Notes: generated by a model not told the origin, from the letters alone. 64,000 nt of DNA from Phycisphaerales bacterium (GCA_905339235.1 CAJPFG010000026.1:62001-126000); one strand, 5' to 3'; positions 50,678-59,810 are shown, numbered from the stretch's first letter. Numbers and translations are program-made.

Positions 50678-51475
50678 CTACCGCTCCCCCAGCCACCATC
50701 GCTTCTTCAGCCGCCGTTGACGGTCGAGCGACTCCGTATCCAGGCCGCGCTCGATGTGCCGCACCGCCTCATCCGGCGAGTCCGTGAGCACCAGCAGGTC
50801 GGCGTCGGGAGGGCTGATCGTGCCCTCGATCACCATTCGCCGCTGAAGAAACTCCATCAGCGGGCGCCAGTAGTCCACGCCCATGAGCACGATCGGGAAA
50901 GAGAGAATCTTCCCGGTCTGCACCAGCGTCGCGGCCTCGAAGAGTTCGTCCATCGTCCCGAACCCTCCGGGCAACACCACGAACGCCAGGCTGTACTTCA
51001 CCAGCATGACCTTGCGGACAAAGAAGTAGCGGAACGTGATGAACCGGTCCAGGTACGGATTGGGCTTCTGTTCCTGGGGCAGGACGATGTTGCAGCCCAG
51101 CGAGTAGCCGCCCTCCTCCTTGGCGCCGCGATTCGCAGCCTCCATGATCCCAGGCCCGCCGCCGGTCACGACATTGAGCCCCATCCGCGCGATCCGCCTT
51201 CCCATCTCGCGGCCCAACGCGTAGTGCGGGCTGGACTCCGCAAAGCGAGCGGATCCGAAGACGCTCACGCACGGTCCCATGAAATGGAACGCTCGAAAGC
51301 CGCGGATGAACTCCGCGCCGATGCGCACAACCCGCATCGCCTCGCTGACGCGCGTGGTTGGCCCGGCGAGAAACTTGGGAAGGTCAGGATCGCCTACGCC
51401 GCGCCAGGGCGTGCCGTTCGGCCACCGCCCCTTCATTCGCTCGGCGCGGTGTTCGTCCTCGTCGGAGTGCGGCAT
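50678..51475 (-). CDS. LOG-family protein (TIGR00730-type nucleotide hydrolase)
   Basis: 265 residues, with the Rossmann-fold motifs VSVFGSARF, VTGGGPGIMEAANRGA and the signature PGGFGTMDE. Cytokinin riboside 5'-monophosphate phosphoribohydrolases (LOG) hydrolyse nucleoside monophosphates; bacterial members are often misannotated as lysine decarboxylases. Activity is inferred from the motif only. The start at 51475 is supported by a TACTCT -10 box 7 nt upstream. Its stop is 3 bp from the convergent anti-sigma gene. Confidence 0.9.
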   Translation of the reverse strand: MPHSDEDEHRAERMKGRWPNGTPWRGVGDPDLPKFLAGPTTRVSEAMRVVRIGAEFIRGFRAFHFMGPCVSVFGSARFAESSPHYALGREMGRRIARMGLNVVTGGGPGIMEAANRGAKEEGGYSLGCNIVLPQEQKPNPYLDRFITFRYFFVRKVMLVKYSLAFVVLPGGFGTMDELFEAATLVQTGKILSFPIVLMGVDYWRPLMEFLQRRMVIEGTISPPDADLLVLTDSPDEAVRHIERGLDTESLDRQRRLKKRWWLGER

Positions 51476-51482
51476 CGGCGAC

Positions 51483-51488
51483 AGAGTA
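51483..51488 (-). promoter_or_regulatory. -10 box of the LOG gene
   Basis: Reads TACTCT leftward, preceded by GG, 7 nt before the start codon. Confidence 0.5.
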
Positions 51489-51697
51489 CCGAGCCGTGAT
51501 GGCAAGAGCCGAACCAACCTGTCGCCAGGTGTTTACCCTTGCGGAATACCGTGGTTTGCCTTGGTGAATATGACACATATATCCGAAAATACGAGAATTC
51601 ACTGCCGACTGGTGGTTCATCGAGCCAATGATCGCATGGGGGGTAAGGGCTCGGCTTCATAAACCGCGAATCGAAACTTTCAAGGAGAGATTTACTC

Positions 51698-52396
51698 ATG
51701 ACTATGGCTTCTTTTTCGTCCCGCGAAGTGTCCTCAACGAAGCCCCGTGGCTTTCAGCCCCCCCGCGAAAGCGCTTTCATTTGGGACGCGCTCACGCAGG
51801 ACACGAACGTCTCGGTCATCATTCTGGACAGCGCCGGGATCATCGAGTTCGCCAACGACCGCGCTGTGGAGTCCTTCAAACTCAAGAGCAAGGAAGGTTG
51901 CATCGGCAAGTCGATCGCCGAGTACCTCCCGGCCGACCTGATTCGCGACCGCATGAATCTCGCCAAGGAGTGCCTCGCCTCCGGAAAGGCCCTCACCATA
52001 GAGGGAATGACCAACGGGGTGCTGCTGCATTGCACGTTCCGTCCGGTCCCGGGTGGTCGGGTCATGAGCGTGTCGCATCTGGCCGCCCCCAACGACCCCA
52101 TGAGCGCCAAGACCGAGCCGGGCGTGGTGAAGGCCCAGGTTCAGGATCCGGGCTCCCTCTCGGTCCTGACGACCCGCGAAATGGAAATCCTCAAACTGAT
52201 CGGCCTCGGGCTTTCGTCCGCTGAGATCGCCCGCCGGCTCGATCGCAGCGTCAAGACCGTGGAATGGCACCGGGTTTCCCTCGGGGACAAACTCGGCGTC
52301 ACCAACCGTGTCGAACTTGCGCGAATCGCCATCGGTGCCGGCTTGGTCGGGGTTGATCAGCCCCGGACGGCGAACGGGGCGCCTTCGAACAACTGA
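51698..52396 (+). CDS. PAS-LuxR transcription regulator
   Basis: 232 residues. A PAS domain (about 26-130; VSVIILDSAGIIEFANDRAV) that may sense a small molecule or redox state precedes a LuxR/GerE-type HTH (about 154-215; LTTREMEILKLIGLGLSSAE then RSVKTVEWHR). No receiver domain, so not a response regulator. AAGGAGAG precedes the ATG. The 222-bp upstream gap is unusually AT-rich around 51565-51600, which suggests a promoter or binding region. Target genes unknown. Confidence 0.9.
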   Translation: MTMASFSSREVSSTKPRGFQPPRESAFIWDALTQDTNVSVIILDSAGIIEFANDRAVESFKLKSKEGCIGKSIAEYLPADLIRDRMNLAKECLASGKALTIEGMTNGVLLHCTFRPVPGGRVMSVSHLAAPNDPMSAKTEPGVVKAQVQDPGSLSVLTTREMEILKLIGLGLSSAEIARRLDRSVKTVEWHRVSLGDKLGVTNRVELARIAIGAGLVGVDQPRTANGAPSNN

Positions 52397-52431
52397 CGCT
52401 CAGGTCGTCTATCAGGCGTTGCGGGATCGGC

Positions 52432-52460
52432 TTGACAAGGCACGATTGGCGTGGTTAACT
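52432..52460 (+). promoter_or_regulatory. Sigma70-like promoter before the 52465 gene
   Basis: TTGACA at 52432-52437 and TTAACT at 52455-52460 are separated by exactly 17 bp. The best -35 match seen in the window. Confidence 0.7.
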
Positions 52461-52464
52461 TGTC

Positions 52465-52872
52465 TTGTTGAGATCGCATTCTCACATTCGGGTGCCCTTC
52501 GGCCGCTGGTCGGTGGTTGTCGCGTCGGCGATTCTGCTCGCAGGCGTACTGGCCGCGCGGCCGGCGATGTCGTGGCTTCACCTCCACGCCTTCGCCGCCG
52601 AGGCGGTTCAGGCCGCCGCGCACCCCCACGAGTGCCCGCCGTCTACCGGGCACCCGCACGGGCCCCACAACCCGTCAGGGTGCGGCACGTGCTTTGAGTT
52701 GCTGCTCGCCAAGTTCGTGGCCGCCTTTGCGGAAACCGCGCCGGTTGCGGTCGGGTTCACGGCGTGGCCCGCGGCGGCGTGCGCTCCGTCGGTCCCGAAA
52801 ACTGCGCCGGACGTGACCGAGGCTCCCCCGCGAGGGCCGCCCATCCTCGCCTCCGACGCCTCTCGCGCCTGA
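52465..52872 (+). CDS. Exported Cys/His-rich protein (DUF2946-like)
   Basis: 135 residues from a TTG at 52465 (a second TTG at 52468 fits the promoter as a leaderless start). A hydrophobic N-terminal segment (SVVVASAILLAGVLAARPAM) is followed by His-rich stretches (HLHAF, HPHECPP, HPHGPH) and a CGTCFELLLAKF motif. The composition resembles small DUF2946-type periplasmic proteins linked to metals, but similarity is weak. It follows the PAS-LuxR gene. Confidence 0.55.
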   Translation: MLRSHSHIRVPFGRWSVVVASAILLAGVLAARPAMSWLHLHAFAAEAVQAAAHPHECPPSTGHPHGPHNPSGCGTCFELLLAKFVAAFAETAPVAVGFTAWPAAACAPSVPKTAPDVTEAPPRGPPILASDASRA

Positions 52873-52958
52873 TCGTCGCGGGCCTTCCGACCAAAACCCC
52901 GTCCGTATCAACTCGCACTCTGCATGCGCGCCCGCGGCCGTGCCGGGAGTTTCCGCTC

Positions 52959-53753
52959 ATGCGGAATCGCGCGTTCACGCTCATCGAACTGCTCGTGGTC
53001 ATCGCCGTCACCGCCCTGCTGATCGGAATCCTGCTGCCCGCGCTCGGGGCAGCCAGGAAAACCGCCCGCCAGACCCGGTGTCTTTCCAACATCCGCAGCC
53101 TGGGGATGGCTCAACTGATGTACTCGGACACCTACAAGGGCTATCTCGCGGATGTCGGCCTCCCGCACGGCGGCATCGGCGATCCCACCAAGTCCTTCAT
53201 CTTCACACTGAGCGAATACATCGGTTCGATCCCGCGCGACTACGACCCTGCGCCCGCCAACGAGAACTACTTCACGCCCGAAGTCCTTCGCAGTCCGGGG
53301 GACAAGAGCCGGTACTGGCTGACTCGCGAGGGCGGTCAGCAGGGCCAGTCAACCGGCATCTGGCGCCGGACCAGTTACGGGATGAACGACTGGCTCAGCC
53401 GCACGTATCCCCCGGGGCTCTACTCCAACGAGCCCTTCGACCGCCTGGGCAAGATCGAGCGTCCGTCCTTGACGGTGCAGTTTTTCCTGCTCACCGAAGA
53501 CCCTGACCTCTACTCCGGCAATGCGGGATTCGCGGTGAGCGACCACGTGCACACCGAACTCTGGGGCGCCGGGACTCAGTCGCTGGTGGAGGCTTCCAAT
53601 CAGGTGCACATCGCGAAATGGGGCGGGCCGAAGCGGTCGGCGGGCTCCCTCTCGAACTACTCGTTTCTCGATGGGCACGCCGCGCCGCTGCGGTTTGAGC
53701 GCGTGTATGCGGACCCGCTGCACAACTCGTTCGACCCGACGGTCGCGCGGTAA
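52959..53753 (+). CDS. Prepilin-type N-terminal protein (DUF1559/H-X9-DG-like)
   Basis: 264 residues. The class III type IV pilin signal is RNRAFTLIELLVVIAV, with the +5 Glu, cleaved by prepilin peptidase before Phe. The body contains the planctomycete pseudopilin pattern (CLSNIRSLGMAQLMYSDTYK; a C-terminal SLSNYSFLDGHAAPLRF resembling the H-X9-DG tail). Family members are abundant in planctomycetes and thought to form pseudopili or surface fibres. GGGAG precedes the ATG. The element's PilT is the only pilus-machinery gene in the window. Confidence 0.88.
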   Translation: MRNRAFTLIELLVVIAVTALLIGILLPALGAARKTARQTRCLSNIRSLGMAQLMYSDTYKGYLADVGLPHGGIGDPTKSFIFTLSEYIGSIPRDYDPAPANENYFTPEVLRSPGDKSRYWLTREGGQQGQSTGIWRRTSYGMNDWLSRTYPPGLYSNEPFDRLGKIERPSLTVQFFLLTEDPDLYSGNAGFAVSDHVHTELWGAGTQSLVEASNQVHIAKWGGPKRSAGSLSNYSFLDGHAAPLRFERVYADPLHNSFDPTVAR

Positions 53754-53775
53754 CCACGCGGAAAGGATCAACCCC

Positions 53776-54549
53776 ATGAACCTACGACTCGTTGGAATCG
53801 CCGCGGCATCGCTCGTATCAGCGAGCGCCATGGCGCAGGTGCACCAGGGCGACATCATCCTGTCGATCGCGGACGGGCGAATCGCGACGAACGCGGGAAG
53901 CACTCCCGATCGCGTCTTCGGCGCAACGCTCCAGCCGGGGAGCCCGCCGTTCGCGACGAGCCCAGGCTTTGACTGCCTTCCCGGCACATTCCCCGCGAGC
54001 AGCCGGATCGGATTCCGGATTCTCGACTCGCTTCGCCTGTGGAACGGCGGGGACTTCACCGGAATCTCACCGTCCCAGATGCGCATCGCCTTCAGCACCC
54101 TGCAGGCCTTCACGCCGACGAGCCCCGAAACTGTCGAAGGCTTTTCGCTGCTGGTAGGCAGCAACGGCCAGTGGCATCGGCACCTGGAGTTCACGCTTCT
54201 GGCCCCCGCGGACCCGGGCCTGTACCTACTGGACCTGCAAATCTACAACACCGGCGGAGTGGCCGACTCTCTGCCCTTCTGGATCATCTTCAACAACGGC
54301 ATGGACCCGGCACAACTGGAGCCCGCGGCCCGGTGGGTGCGCGAGCACCTCATCGACCCGCCGGCGTGCGATCCCGACGTGAACTGCGACGGCGCGGTCA
54401 ACGGGTTCGACATTCAGGCGACCGAAGAAGCGGTCAACGGCGACTTCACCAACTTCTGCCATTCCGACGCGGACCTGAACACCGACGGAACCATCAATGG
54501 ATTCGATATCGAGACCGAAGAACAACGTGTCAACGGCCTGCCGTGCTGA
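53776..54549 (+). CDS. Exported protein with dockerin-like tail
   Basis: 257 residues with signal peptide (LVGIAAASLVSASAMAQ). The body (HQGDIILSIADGRIATN, RLWNGGDFTGISPSQMRIAF, HRHLEFTLLAPADPGLYLLD) is a beta-sandwich-like domain shared with the next gene. The C-terminal 55 residues are the dockerin-like tail DVNCDGAVNGFDIQATEEAV ... DLNTDGTINGFDIETEEQ, closely matching the protein at 5192-6244. GAAAGGATC precedes the ATG. Secreted or surface-attached. Confidence 0.85.
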   Translation: MNLRLVGIAAASLVSASAMAQVHQGDIILSIADGRIATNAGSTPDRVFGATLQPGSPPFATSPGFDCLPGTFPASSRIGFRILDSLRLWNGGDFTGISPSQMRIAFSTLQAFTPTSPETVEGFSLLVGSNGQWHRHLEFTLLAPADPGLYLLDLQIYNTGGVADSLPFWIIFNNGMDPAQLEPAARWVREHLIDPPACDPDVNCDGAVNGFDIQATEEAVNGDFTNFCHSDADLNTDGTINGFDIETEEQRVNGLPC

Positions 54550-54571
54550 GCACGGTGGGAAGGAGAACTCC

Positions 54572-55255
54572 GTGCGTTTCCGAGCATTCATTTCAATCGT
54601 GCTCCTGCTGACCCCCGGCCTGGCGCTGGGTGCGCCCCCGGAGGGGGATATTTTCATCGAGACTGTGGGCGGCCGCGTCGAAACGGGACGCGTCAGTGAA
54701 GACGGCGTCTCCGTCACCCGCGGCGTGCGCGTCTTCTACGGCGAACTGGGGATCGATCTTCCCAATGTGACCGACGAGCCGGGCATTCTGTCCGAGGTCG
54801 GCGCGTTCGACCCCGGCGGGTATGTCTCATTCACCCTGCACCGCGCGCTCCGGAAGTGGGACGGCTCGGACTTCGAGTCGATCCCCGCGGAAACGATGTC
54901 CGTCCAGTTCGGTCCGTTCACCGCGACAACTCCCGCAACGGATGCACCCGTGGCAGGATTCCAGATGCCCGTGGGGCCCGACGGCGAGTTCCACGAGCAC
55001 GCATTATGGATGCTTGACAATCCCGCGAGCGACGGAATCTACCTCATGACGCTCGACCTCCTCGCCAACAACGCATCGGCATCCGAGCCCATCTGGGTCC
55101 TCTTCGGGCAAAGCACCGGCGAAGCCGACGTGGACGCGGCGTTCGACTGGGCGACCACCAACATCCCGTCTCCCGCGGCCGCGGGTCTGTTCGGCGGCCT
55201 GCTGCTGCCCGCACGCCGCCGGACACGTCCGATCGGGCCGCCGCCGGCACGCTGA
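54572..55255 (+). CDS. Exported paralogue with PEP-CTERM-like tail
   Basis: 227 residues from GTG 54572 (AAGGAG upstream). Signal peptide FRAFISIVLLLTPGLALG. The body (EGDIFIETVGGRVETGRVSE, RKWDGSDFESIPAETMSVQF, DGEFHEHALWMLDNPASDGI) parallels the preceding gene, but the dockerin tail is replaced by a PEP-CTERM-like end (IPSPAAAGLFGGLLLPARRR). The pair looks like duplicated surface proteins with different anchors. The domain, with its HxHLEF/EHALW motif, recalls metal- or carbohydrate-binding proteins; function unknown. Confidence 0.82.
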   Translation: MRFRAFISIVLLLTPGLALGAPPEGDIFIETVGGRVETGRVSEDGVSVTRGVRVFYGELGIDLPNVTDEPGILSEVGAFDPGGYVSFTLHRALRKWDGSDFESIPAETMSVQFGPFTATTPATDAPVAGFQMPVGPDGEFHEHALWMLDNPASDGIYLMTLDLLANNASASEPIWVLFGQSTGEADVDAAFDWATTNIPSPAAAGLFGGLLLPARRRTRPIGPPPAR

Positions 55256-55319
55256 ACGCCGGCCGCCCCGGGCGAGCGAACAACGCCCCGGGCTATTCTT
55301 CTAACTTCCAGGAAACGTC

Positions 55320-56003
55320 ATGCCCGACACGCCCGCGCTGGAGATTCAGGACCTCGAGTTCTCGTACGCCCCGGCGGATGACGAGCCGCCGTTCTCGATC
55401 CGCCTCCCCTCCCTCTTGCTCGGGCGCGGAGAGCAGGTGCTGGTGACCGCACCCTCGGGAGGCGGAAAAAGCACGCTGCTCTCGTTGATCGCCGGGCTGA
55501 TGGAGCCCGTCCGCGGCTCCGTCAGGATCGACGGGACGGTCGTGCACTCGCTCCGCGGCGCGGCCCGCGATCACTTCCGCGGCCGAAAGGTGGGGATGAT
55601 CTTCCAGACTTTCAACCTGCTCCAGGGCTTCACCGCCCTCGAGAATGTATCGGCGGCGCTGATGATGTCGGACATCCCCGAGCGCGAACACCGCAAACGC
55701 GCGAGCGAGTTGCTGGCATCGCTCGGCATCCGCACGCCCGAGCGGCGCGTCGAGCGCCTGAGCGTCGGCCAGCAGCAGCGCGTAGGCGTCGCGAGAGCCC
55801 TCGCGTGCGACCCCGTGCTCGTGCTCGCCGACGAGCCGACCGCCAGCCTCGACCCGGATAACGCGGCCGGGGCCATCGACCTCATCGAGCGCGCTTGCAA
55901 GCAGAAGAACGCGGCCCTGCTGTGCGTCAGCCACGACCCCGGAATGAGGGACCGTTTCCAGAGGCACGAGCGACTCGAGCACGCGGGCGCGGCGACGGCG
56001 TGA
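55320..56003 (+). CDS. ABC transporter ATP-binding protein (LolD/MacB type)
   Basis: 227 residues. Walker A PSGGGKSTLL, Q-loop MIFQTFNLLQGFT, signature LSVGQQQRVGVARAL, Walker B VLVLADEPTASLD and a His switch in CVSHDP. Size and the Q-loop sequence suit the type VII (LolD/MacB/FtsE) superfamily that works with FtsX-like permeases, moving substrates by mechanotransmission rather than classic transport. The permease follows after 19 bp. Confidence 0.95.
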   Translation: MPDTPALEIQDLEFSYAPADDEPPFSIRLPSLLLGRGEQVLVTAPSGGGKSTLLSLIAGLMEPVRGSVRIDGTVVHSLRGAARDHFRGRKVGMIFQTFNLLQGFTALENVSAALMMSDIPEREHRKRASELLASLGIRTPERRVERLSVGQQQRVGVARALACDPVLVLADEPTASLDPDNAAGAIDLIERACKQKNAALLCVSHDPGMRDRFQRHERLEHAGAATA

Positions 56004-56022
56004 CCCACCCACGAGCCACACC

Positions 56023-57399
56023 ATGAACGACTGGACCATCGTCACCAGGAGTCTGCGAGCAAGGCTGTTCTCGACGTGCACCACCGTCGTAATGGTGGCC
56101 GTCGGCGTGGCCCTGATGAGCGTGCTCCTGACGATGCGTTCCGCCGGGAGCAAGTCCTTCCAGCGCGGGACCGGAAACGTTCACCTGCTGGTCAGCCGCG
56201 ACGCGAGCCCGCTGGTAAGCGTGCTGAACGGCCTCTTCTACGCCGCGGCCCCCGCCAAGCCCGTGGCCTTCTCCGAGTTCCAGACCATCTCAAAGAAACT
56301 GCCGCTCGAATGGGCGATCCCCGTGCAACTGGGGGACAGTTACAAGGGCGCCTGGCCAGTTCTCGCAACGACCGAAGAGTTCTTCACCAGGTTCAAGCCC
56401 GCGGAGGACGCCGCGTGGGAGTTCGCCGACGGCGGCCGGTTCGACGCAAACTTCAAGGTGGTCGTCGGCGCCAGCGCGGCCCGGGGCACGGGGCTCAAGC
56501 GCGGCGACCACATCGTGCTCACCCACGGATCGGCGGGGTCCCGGGCGGGCCCCATCCATGAACACGACGAGGTGGAATACGAAGTCGTTGGGATCCTCAA
56601 GCCCACCGGCACCGCGCACGATCGCGCCCTCTTCACCAATCTGCCCAGCACCTGGCTCATCCACGCCCTGGATCGCATGGAGCGAGAGGGCACGCTGGAA
56701 CACGATCACGACGCAACGCCCGCCGCGAACGGCGCCGCAACGGATACCGCGCACGCCGAACCACATCACGACGGCCACGCCGAGTTCCCCGTCCACGAGG
56801 AGGACCTCACGGACGCAGACCGCAAGATCACGAACATCTACCTGCGTGTCCTGACCAGGCCGGGCTCCGACATTTCCGCCGCCATCCCGGTGGTAATGGA
56901 GCAGATCCGGCGCGACCCTGCCTTCCAGAACGCACCTTTCACGGTCGCGGGCCCGCAAAACGAGATCCAGCGCCTGATGGGCATCGTCGGAAACGTCGAT
57001 CGGATTCTGCTGGCCATGGCGGTTGTCGTGATGATCTCCAGCGCGGTGGGAATCATGCTCGCGCTGTACAACTCGATGGAGCAGCGCCGGCGTCAGATCG
57101 CGATCCTGCGAGTCCTCGGCGCAAGCCGGGGACGCATCTTCGGTCTGGTGATGACCGAGTCGGCCATCATCGGGCTCATCGGCGCAGCGGCGGGTCTGCT
57201 GCTCGGGCTGATCGGGGGCCAGGCAGCCGCGGCGGTCATGCGGCTACACCTGGGCCTCTTCATCGATCCTTCGATCCCCCCGGTCATCGCCGCGGCGCTC
57301 GGGGTCGCCACGCTGGCCCTGGCCAGCGTTGCAGGAGTAGTCCCGGCGGTGATGGCCTACCGCACAAGTGTGGCCAAGAATCTCAGGCCGATGGCGTAA
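56023..57399 (+). CDS. FtsX-like ABC permease with His-rich periplasmic loop
   Basis: 458 residues. Four transmembrane segments in the FtsX/MacB topology: one near 17-37 and three near 330-350, 380-405 and 425-445. SMEQRRRQIAILRVLGASRG is the typical coupling region. The periplasmic domain carries an unusual His/Asp/Glu-rich insert at about 227-258 (EHDHDATP, HAEPHHDGHAEFPVHEED), suggestive of zinc binding. With the ATPase and the DUF3299-like gene downstream this matches the gene order of zinc-linked operons such as zrg in Vibrio. The zinc link is inference. Confidence 0.92.
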   Translation: MNDWTIVTRSLRARLFSTCTTVVMVAVGVALMSVLLTMRSAGSKSFQRGTGNVHLLVSRDASPLVSVLNGLFYAAAPAKPVAFSEFQTISKKLPLEWAIPVQLGDSYKGAWPVLATTEEFFTRFKPAEDAAWEFADGGRFDANFKVVVGASAARGTGLKRGDHIVLTHGSAGSRAGPIHEHDEVEYEVVGILKPTGTAHDRALFTNLPSTWLIHALDRMEREGTLEHDHDATPAANGAATDTAHAEPHHDGHAEFPVHEEDLTDADRKITNIYLRVLTRPGSDISAAIPVVMEQIRRDPAFQNAPFTVAGPQNEIQRLMGIVGNVDRILLAMAVVVMISSAVGIMLALYNSMEQRRRQIAILRVLGASRGRIFGLVMTESAIIGLIGAAAGLLLGLIGGQAAAAVMRLHLGLFIDPSIPPVIAAALGVATLALASVAGVVPAVMAYRTSVAKNLRPMA

Positions 57400-57412
57400 C
57401 GAGGAGCACGGA

Positions 57413-58384
57413 ATGCGGCTTTTCTGGGGCATTATCGCGGTGCTTGTGCTGGTCGCGGGCGTTGTCCTGGGCGTGCCGTGGTACCAGCAGAACCGGGCCG
57501 CTACCCAGGCGGCAGCGGCCCGCGCGGCGGCTGAACAAGCGGCGGCCGCAAGCGCACAGGAGCCTCCGTCGATTGCGACCACCCCCACCGCGCCGCCCGA
57601 ATCGGACGCACTCTCCCCCAAGGCCCCACAGCCCGAGCCGACCCTTCCCGCCCCCACCGACCTTGATCGGATCGCCAGGGAACAGGAACAAGCGCTTCGT
57701 GAGGCGCACCCCAATCTTCCGATAACGGTCACACCGGCGGAAAACGCTCCCGCGGCGCCGACCCAAACCCCCGCCGCGGCCCCGGCTCCCCCACCACCGC
57801 CCGCCGAAGTTCCCAAGGCCAAGCCCGACGCGGAAAAGCCCGCGGGAGTAGCGCTTCCCGGCGAACTTCCCAAGACCATCGGGACATACACGGTCTCGCC
57901 GGCGACGTTCGAGATCAAAGATGGACTGCTCGCGGTGGACGGGAAGTTCAAAGTTCGTGGCGTGGGCACCGCGGACGACCCCTACCAGATTCCCTGGGAA
58001 CTGCTCACATCCGTCGAGAAAGACTTCGATCCACACGAGGGCAAAAAGACCATTCCCGGGCGCATCGCCTTCCTGCACGGAAAACACGTCAGCCTCGCGG
58101 GCTACGTCTCGTTCCCGCTCATGGTGAAAGAACCCCGGGAATGCCTCTCGATGCTCAATCAGTGGGACGGCTGCTGCATCGGCGTGCCGCCGACCCCCTT
58201 CGACGCGATCGAGGTGCAACTCACCAAGCCGATCCGCGGCAACGACCGCTTCGCCACCGCCGGCGCTGTGAAAGGCGTGCTTGAGGTCAAGCCGTATGTC
58301 GTGGGCGACTGGCTTGTTGGGCTCTACGTGATGGAGAGCGGGGAACTGAAGGCCTCAGACTACGGCGCGGCCGGGGGATTCTGA
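57413..58384 (+). CDS. DUF3299-like membrane-anchored protein
   Basis: 323 residues; GAGGAG precedes the ATG. A single N-terminal transmembrane helix (LFWGIIAVLVLVAGVVLGVP) precedes a 120-residue Ala/Pro-rich linker and a C-terminal domain of about 170 residues with KHVSLAGYVSFPLM and GCCIGVPPTPFDAIEVQL, matching DUF3299, a periplasmic family co-encoded with ABC permeases of this type. It is the third gene of the operon. DUF3299 proteins are proposed partners in zinc uptake or envelope lipid transport. Confidence 0.8.
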   Translation: MRLFWGIIAVLVLVAGVVLGVPWYQQNRAATQAAAARAAAEQAAAASAQEPPSIATTPTAPPESDALSPKAPQPEPTLPAPTDLDRIAREQEQALREAHPNLPITVTPAENAPAAPTQTPAAAPAPPPPPAEVPKAKPDAEKPAGVALPGELPKTIGTYTVSPATFEIKDGLLAVDGKFKVRGVGTADDPYQIPWELLTSVEKDFDPHEGKKTIPGRIAFLHGKHVSLAGYVSFPLMVKEPRECLSMLNQWDGCCIGVPPTPFDAIEVQLTKPIRGNDRFATAGAVKGVLEVKPYVVGDWLVGLYVMESGELKASDYGAAGGF

Positions 58385-58385
58385 C

Positions 58386-59669
58386 CTACTCGGGAATGAA
58401 GACGTCATAGCCCCGTGCGAGCAGCCCGGTGTGCTTGGAGTACCCCTTCAGCAGTTTCGCGAGCGCCGCGTCGATGGCCGAGCCGGTATCCGCGAGGATC
58501 GACGCGTCGTCGGTCTTCGCGTTCGCGCCCATCAGGTAGGCAAACGTCCTCGCCATGCCGCAGTTGGCGACGAAATCAGGAATGATCTCAAAGTTCTTGT
58601 CGGCCTTCTTCTGAAGGTCCAGCATCTCCGAAACCCAGCGCGACACGTCGGGCTTCTTCGTCTTGTACGCGAAGGGGTTGTTCGCGCCGCACGACCACAC
58701 CTTGATGCCGCAGCGACGGAGTTGCTTGAGGCGCTTGCCAGACAAGGTGTGCGAGGCCGCCGCCGGGATGAACAGGTCCGCCTCCACATCGAAGATCTCT
58801 TCGGCGGTGTCGCTGGCGAAGACCGTGGAGTTCTTGCCCTTCGGAGCGGGCAGGCTGGTGCCATCGCGCGAGGCAACCAGATCGCGGGAGTTGAAGCCCT
58901 TCTCGTTGATCGCGACGCGGAAGCCCTTGGCGTCCTTGGTCGAGGTCGCGATCAGCCGCACTCCGAGTTTTTCGAGGTAATACGCGGCGAACGCGCCGAC
59001 CGCGCCAAACCCCTCGACCACCATCCGCTGGCCGTCGAGTTTCTTGTTTCGCAGTTTGTAGTAGGTCTCGACGGAGCGCGCAACGCCGAAGCCGGTCACA
59101 ACGTCGGCGATCATCCACACCCCGTCGCGAGGGCCGGGAAGATCCGGAAACGTGACGCGAGCCTCGCAGCCGTGGAGCAGCCGATCTACCTTGGCTTCCA
59201 CCGCTTCGCCATCAACCCCCGACATGTGCCCCCGGGCAATGCCCTCCTGCGGATGCCCGATCCCCACGACCCGGCTCGTGATCGCGGTGGCCTCGCTGAC
59301 TTCATCGACGTTGACATCCCCGCCCGTGCCGTAGCATGTCTTCAAGTAAGGTCCGACGTGCCGATACCAGCGCTCCAGCACGCCCCGCTTGGCCTTGGGG
59401 TTCTTCAGCGAGTCGAAGCGAATGACGCTCTTTCCCCCGCCGATGTCGGGCCCGCACACCCGAAACTTCACCGCCATGGTCTTCGCGAGGAACACCGCCT
59501 CTTCGCGGCTACCCCTGTCGCGCATCCGGGTACCGCCGCCCGCGGCCCCGCCATGCAGGGAATCGATGCACAACCACCCCACCGCTTCGGTCTGATCGTC
59601 GTGCCACTCGACCACGATCGCGGGCGGACGCTCGAAGAAACGCTCGTACTTTCGGTATCCGTCGGCCAT
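58386..59669 (-). CDS. Glu/Leu/Phe/Val dehydrogenase family protein
   Basis: 427 residues from the ATG at 59669; GAGGAC upstream. Oxidative deamination of an amino acid with NAD(P)+. The dimerisation/substrate domain has LHGGAAGGGTRMRDRGSREE and MAVKFRVCGPDIGGGKSVI with the conserved glycines; the Rossmann domain has VVEGFGAVGAFAAYYLEKLG and IFDVEADLFIPAAASHTLS. Amino-acid specificity (Glu versus Leu/Val/Phe) cannot be called. Upstream extension in the same frame was rejected as antisense. Convergent with the DUF3299-like gene, stops 1 bp apart. Confidence 0.88.
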   Translation of the reverse strand: MADGYRKYERFFERPPAIVVEWHDDQTEAVGWLCIDSLHGGAAGGGTRMRDRGSREEAVFLAKTMAVKFRVCGPDIGGGKSVIRFDSLKNPKAKRGVLERWYRHVGPYLKTCYGTGGDVNVDEVSEATAITSRVVGIGHPQEGIARGHMSGVDGEAVEAKVDRLLHGCEARVTFPDLPGPRDGVWMIADVVTGFGVARSVETYYKLRNKKLDGQRMVVEGFGAVGAFAAYYLEKLGVRLIATSTKDAKGFRVAINEKGFNSRDLVASRDGTSLPAPKGKNSTVFASDTAEEIFDVEADLFIPAAASHTLSGKRLKQLRRCGIKVWSCGANNPFAYKTKKPDVSRWVSEMLDLQKKADKNFEIIPDFVANCGMARTFAYLMGANAKTDDASILADTGSAIDAALAKLLKGYSKHTGLLARGYDVFIPE

Positions 59670-59810
59670 GTTCGGTCCTCGATCCCGCTCGGCGGGGCGG
59701 AACCGTAGGTCCGCAGAATCGGGACAATGAAGCCATCGCCGGGCCGCCCCGACAGGCCGCCGCGCCGCCGCAGGATCGCAGATTGCTCTGCTTCCAGTGC
59801 ACGAATCCGG

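Noticed and set aside
55255-55319. Two CCCGGG-containing copies as a terminator
   Set aside because: The self-complementary CCCGGG gives only a 6-bp pairing and there is no convincing T-tract.
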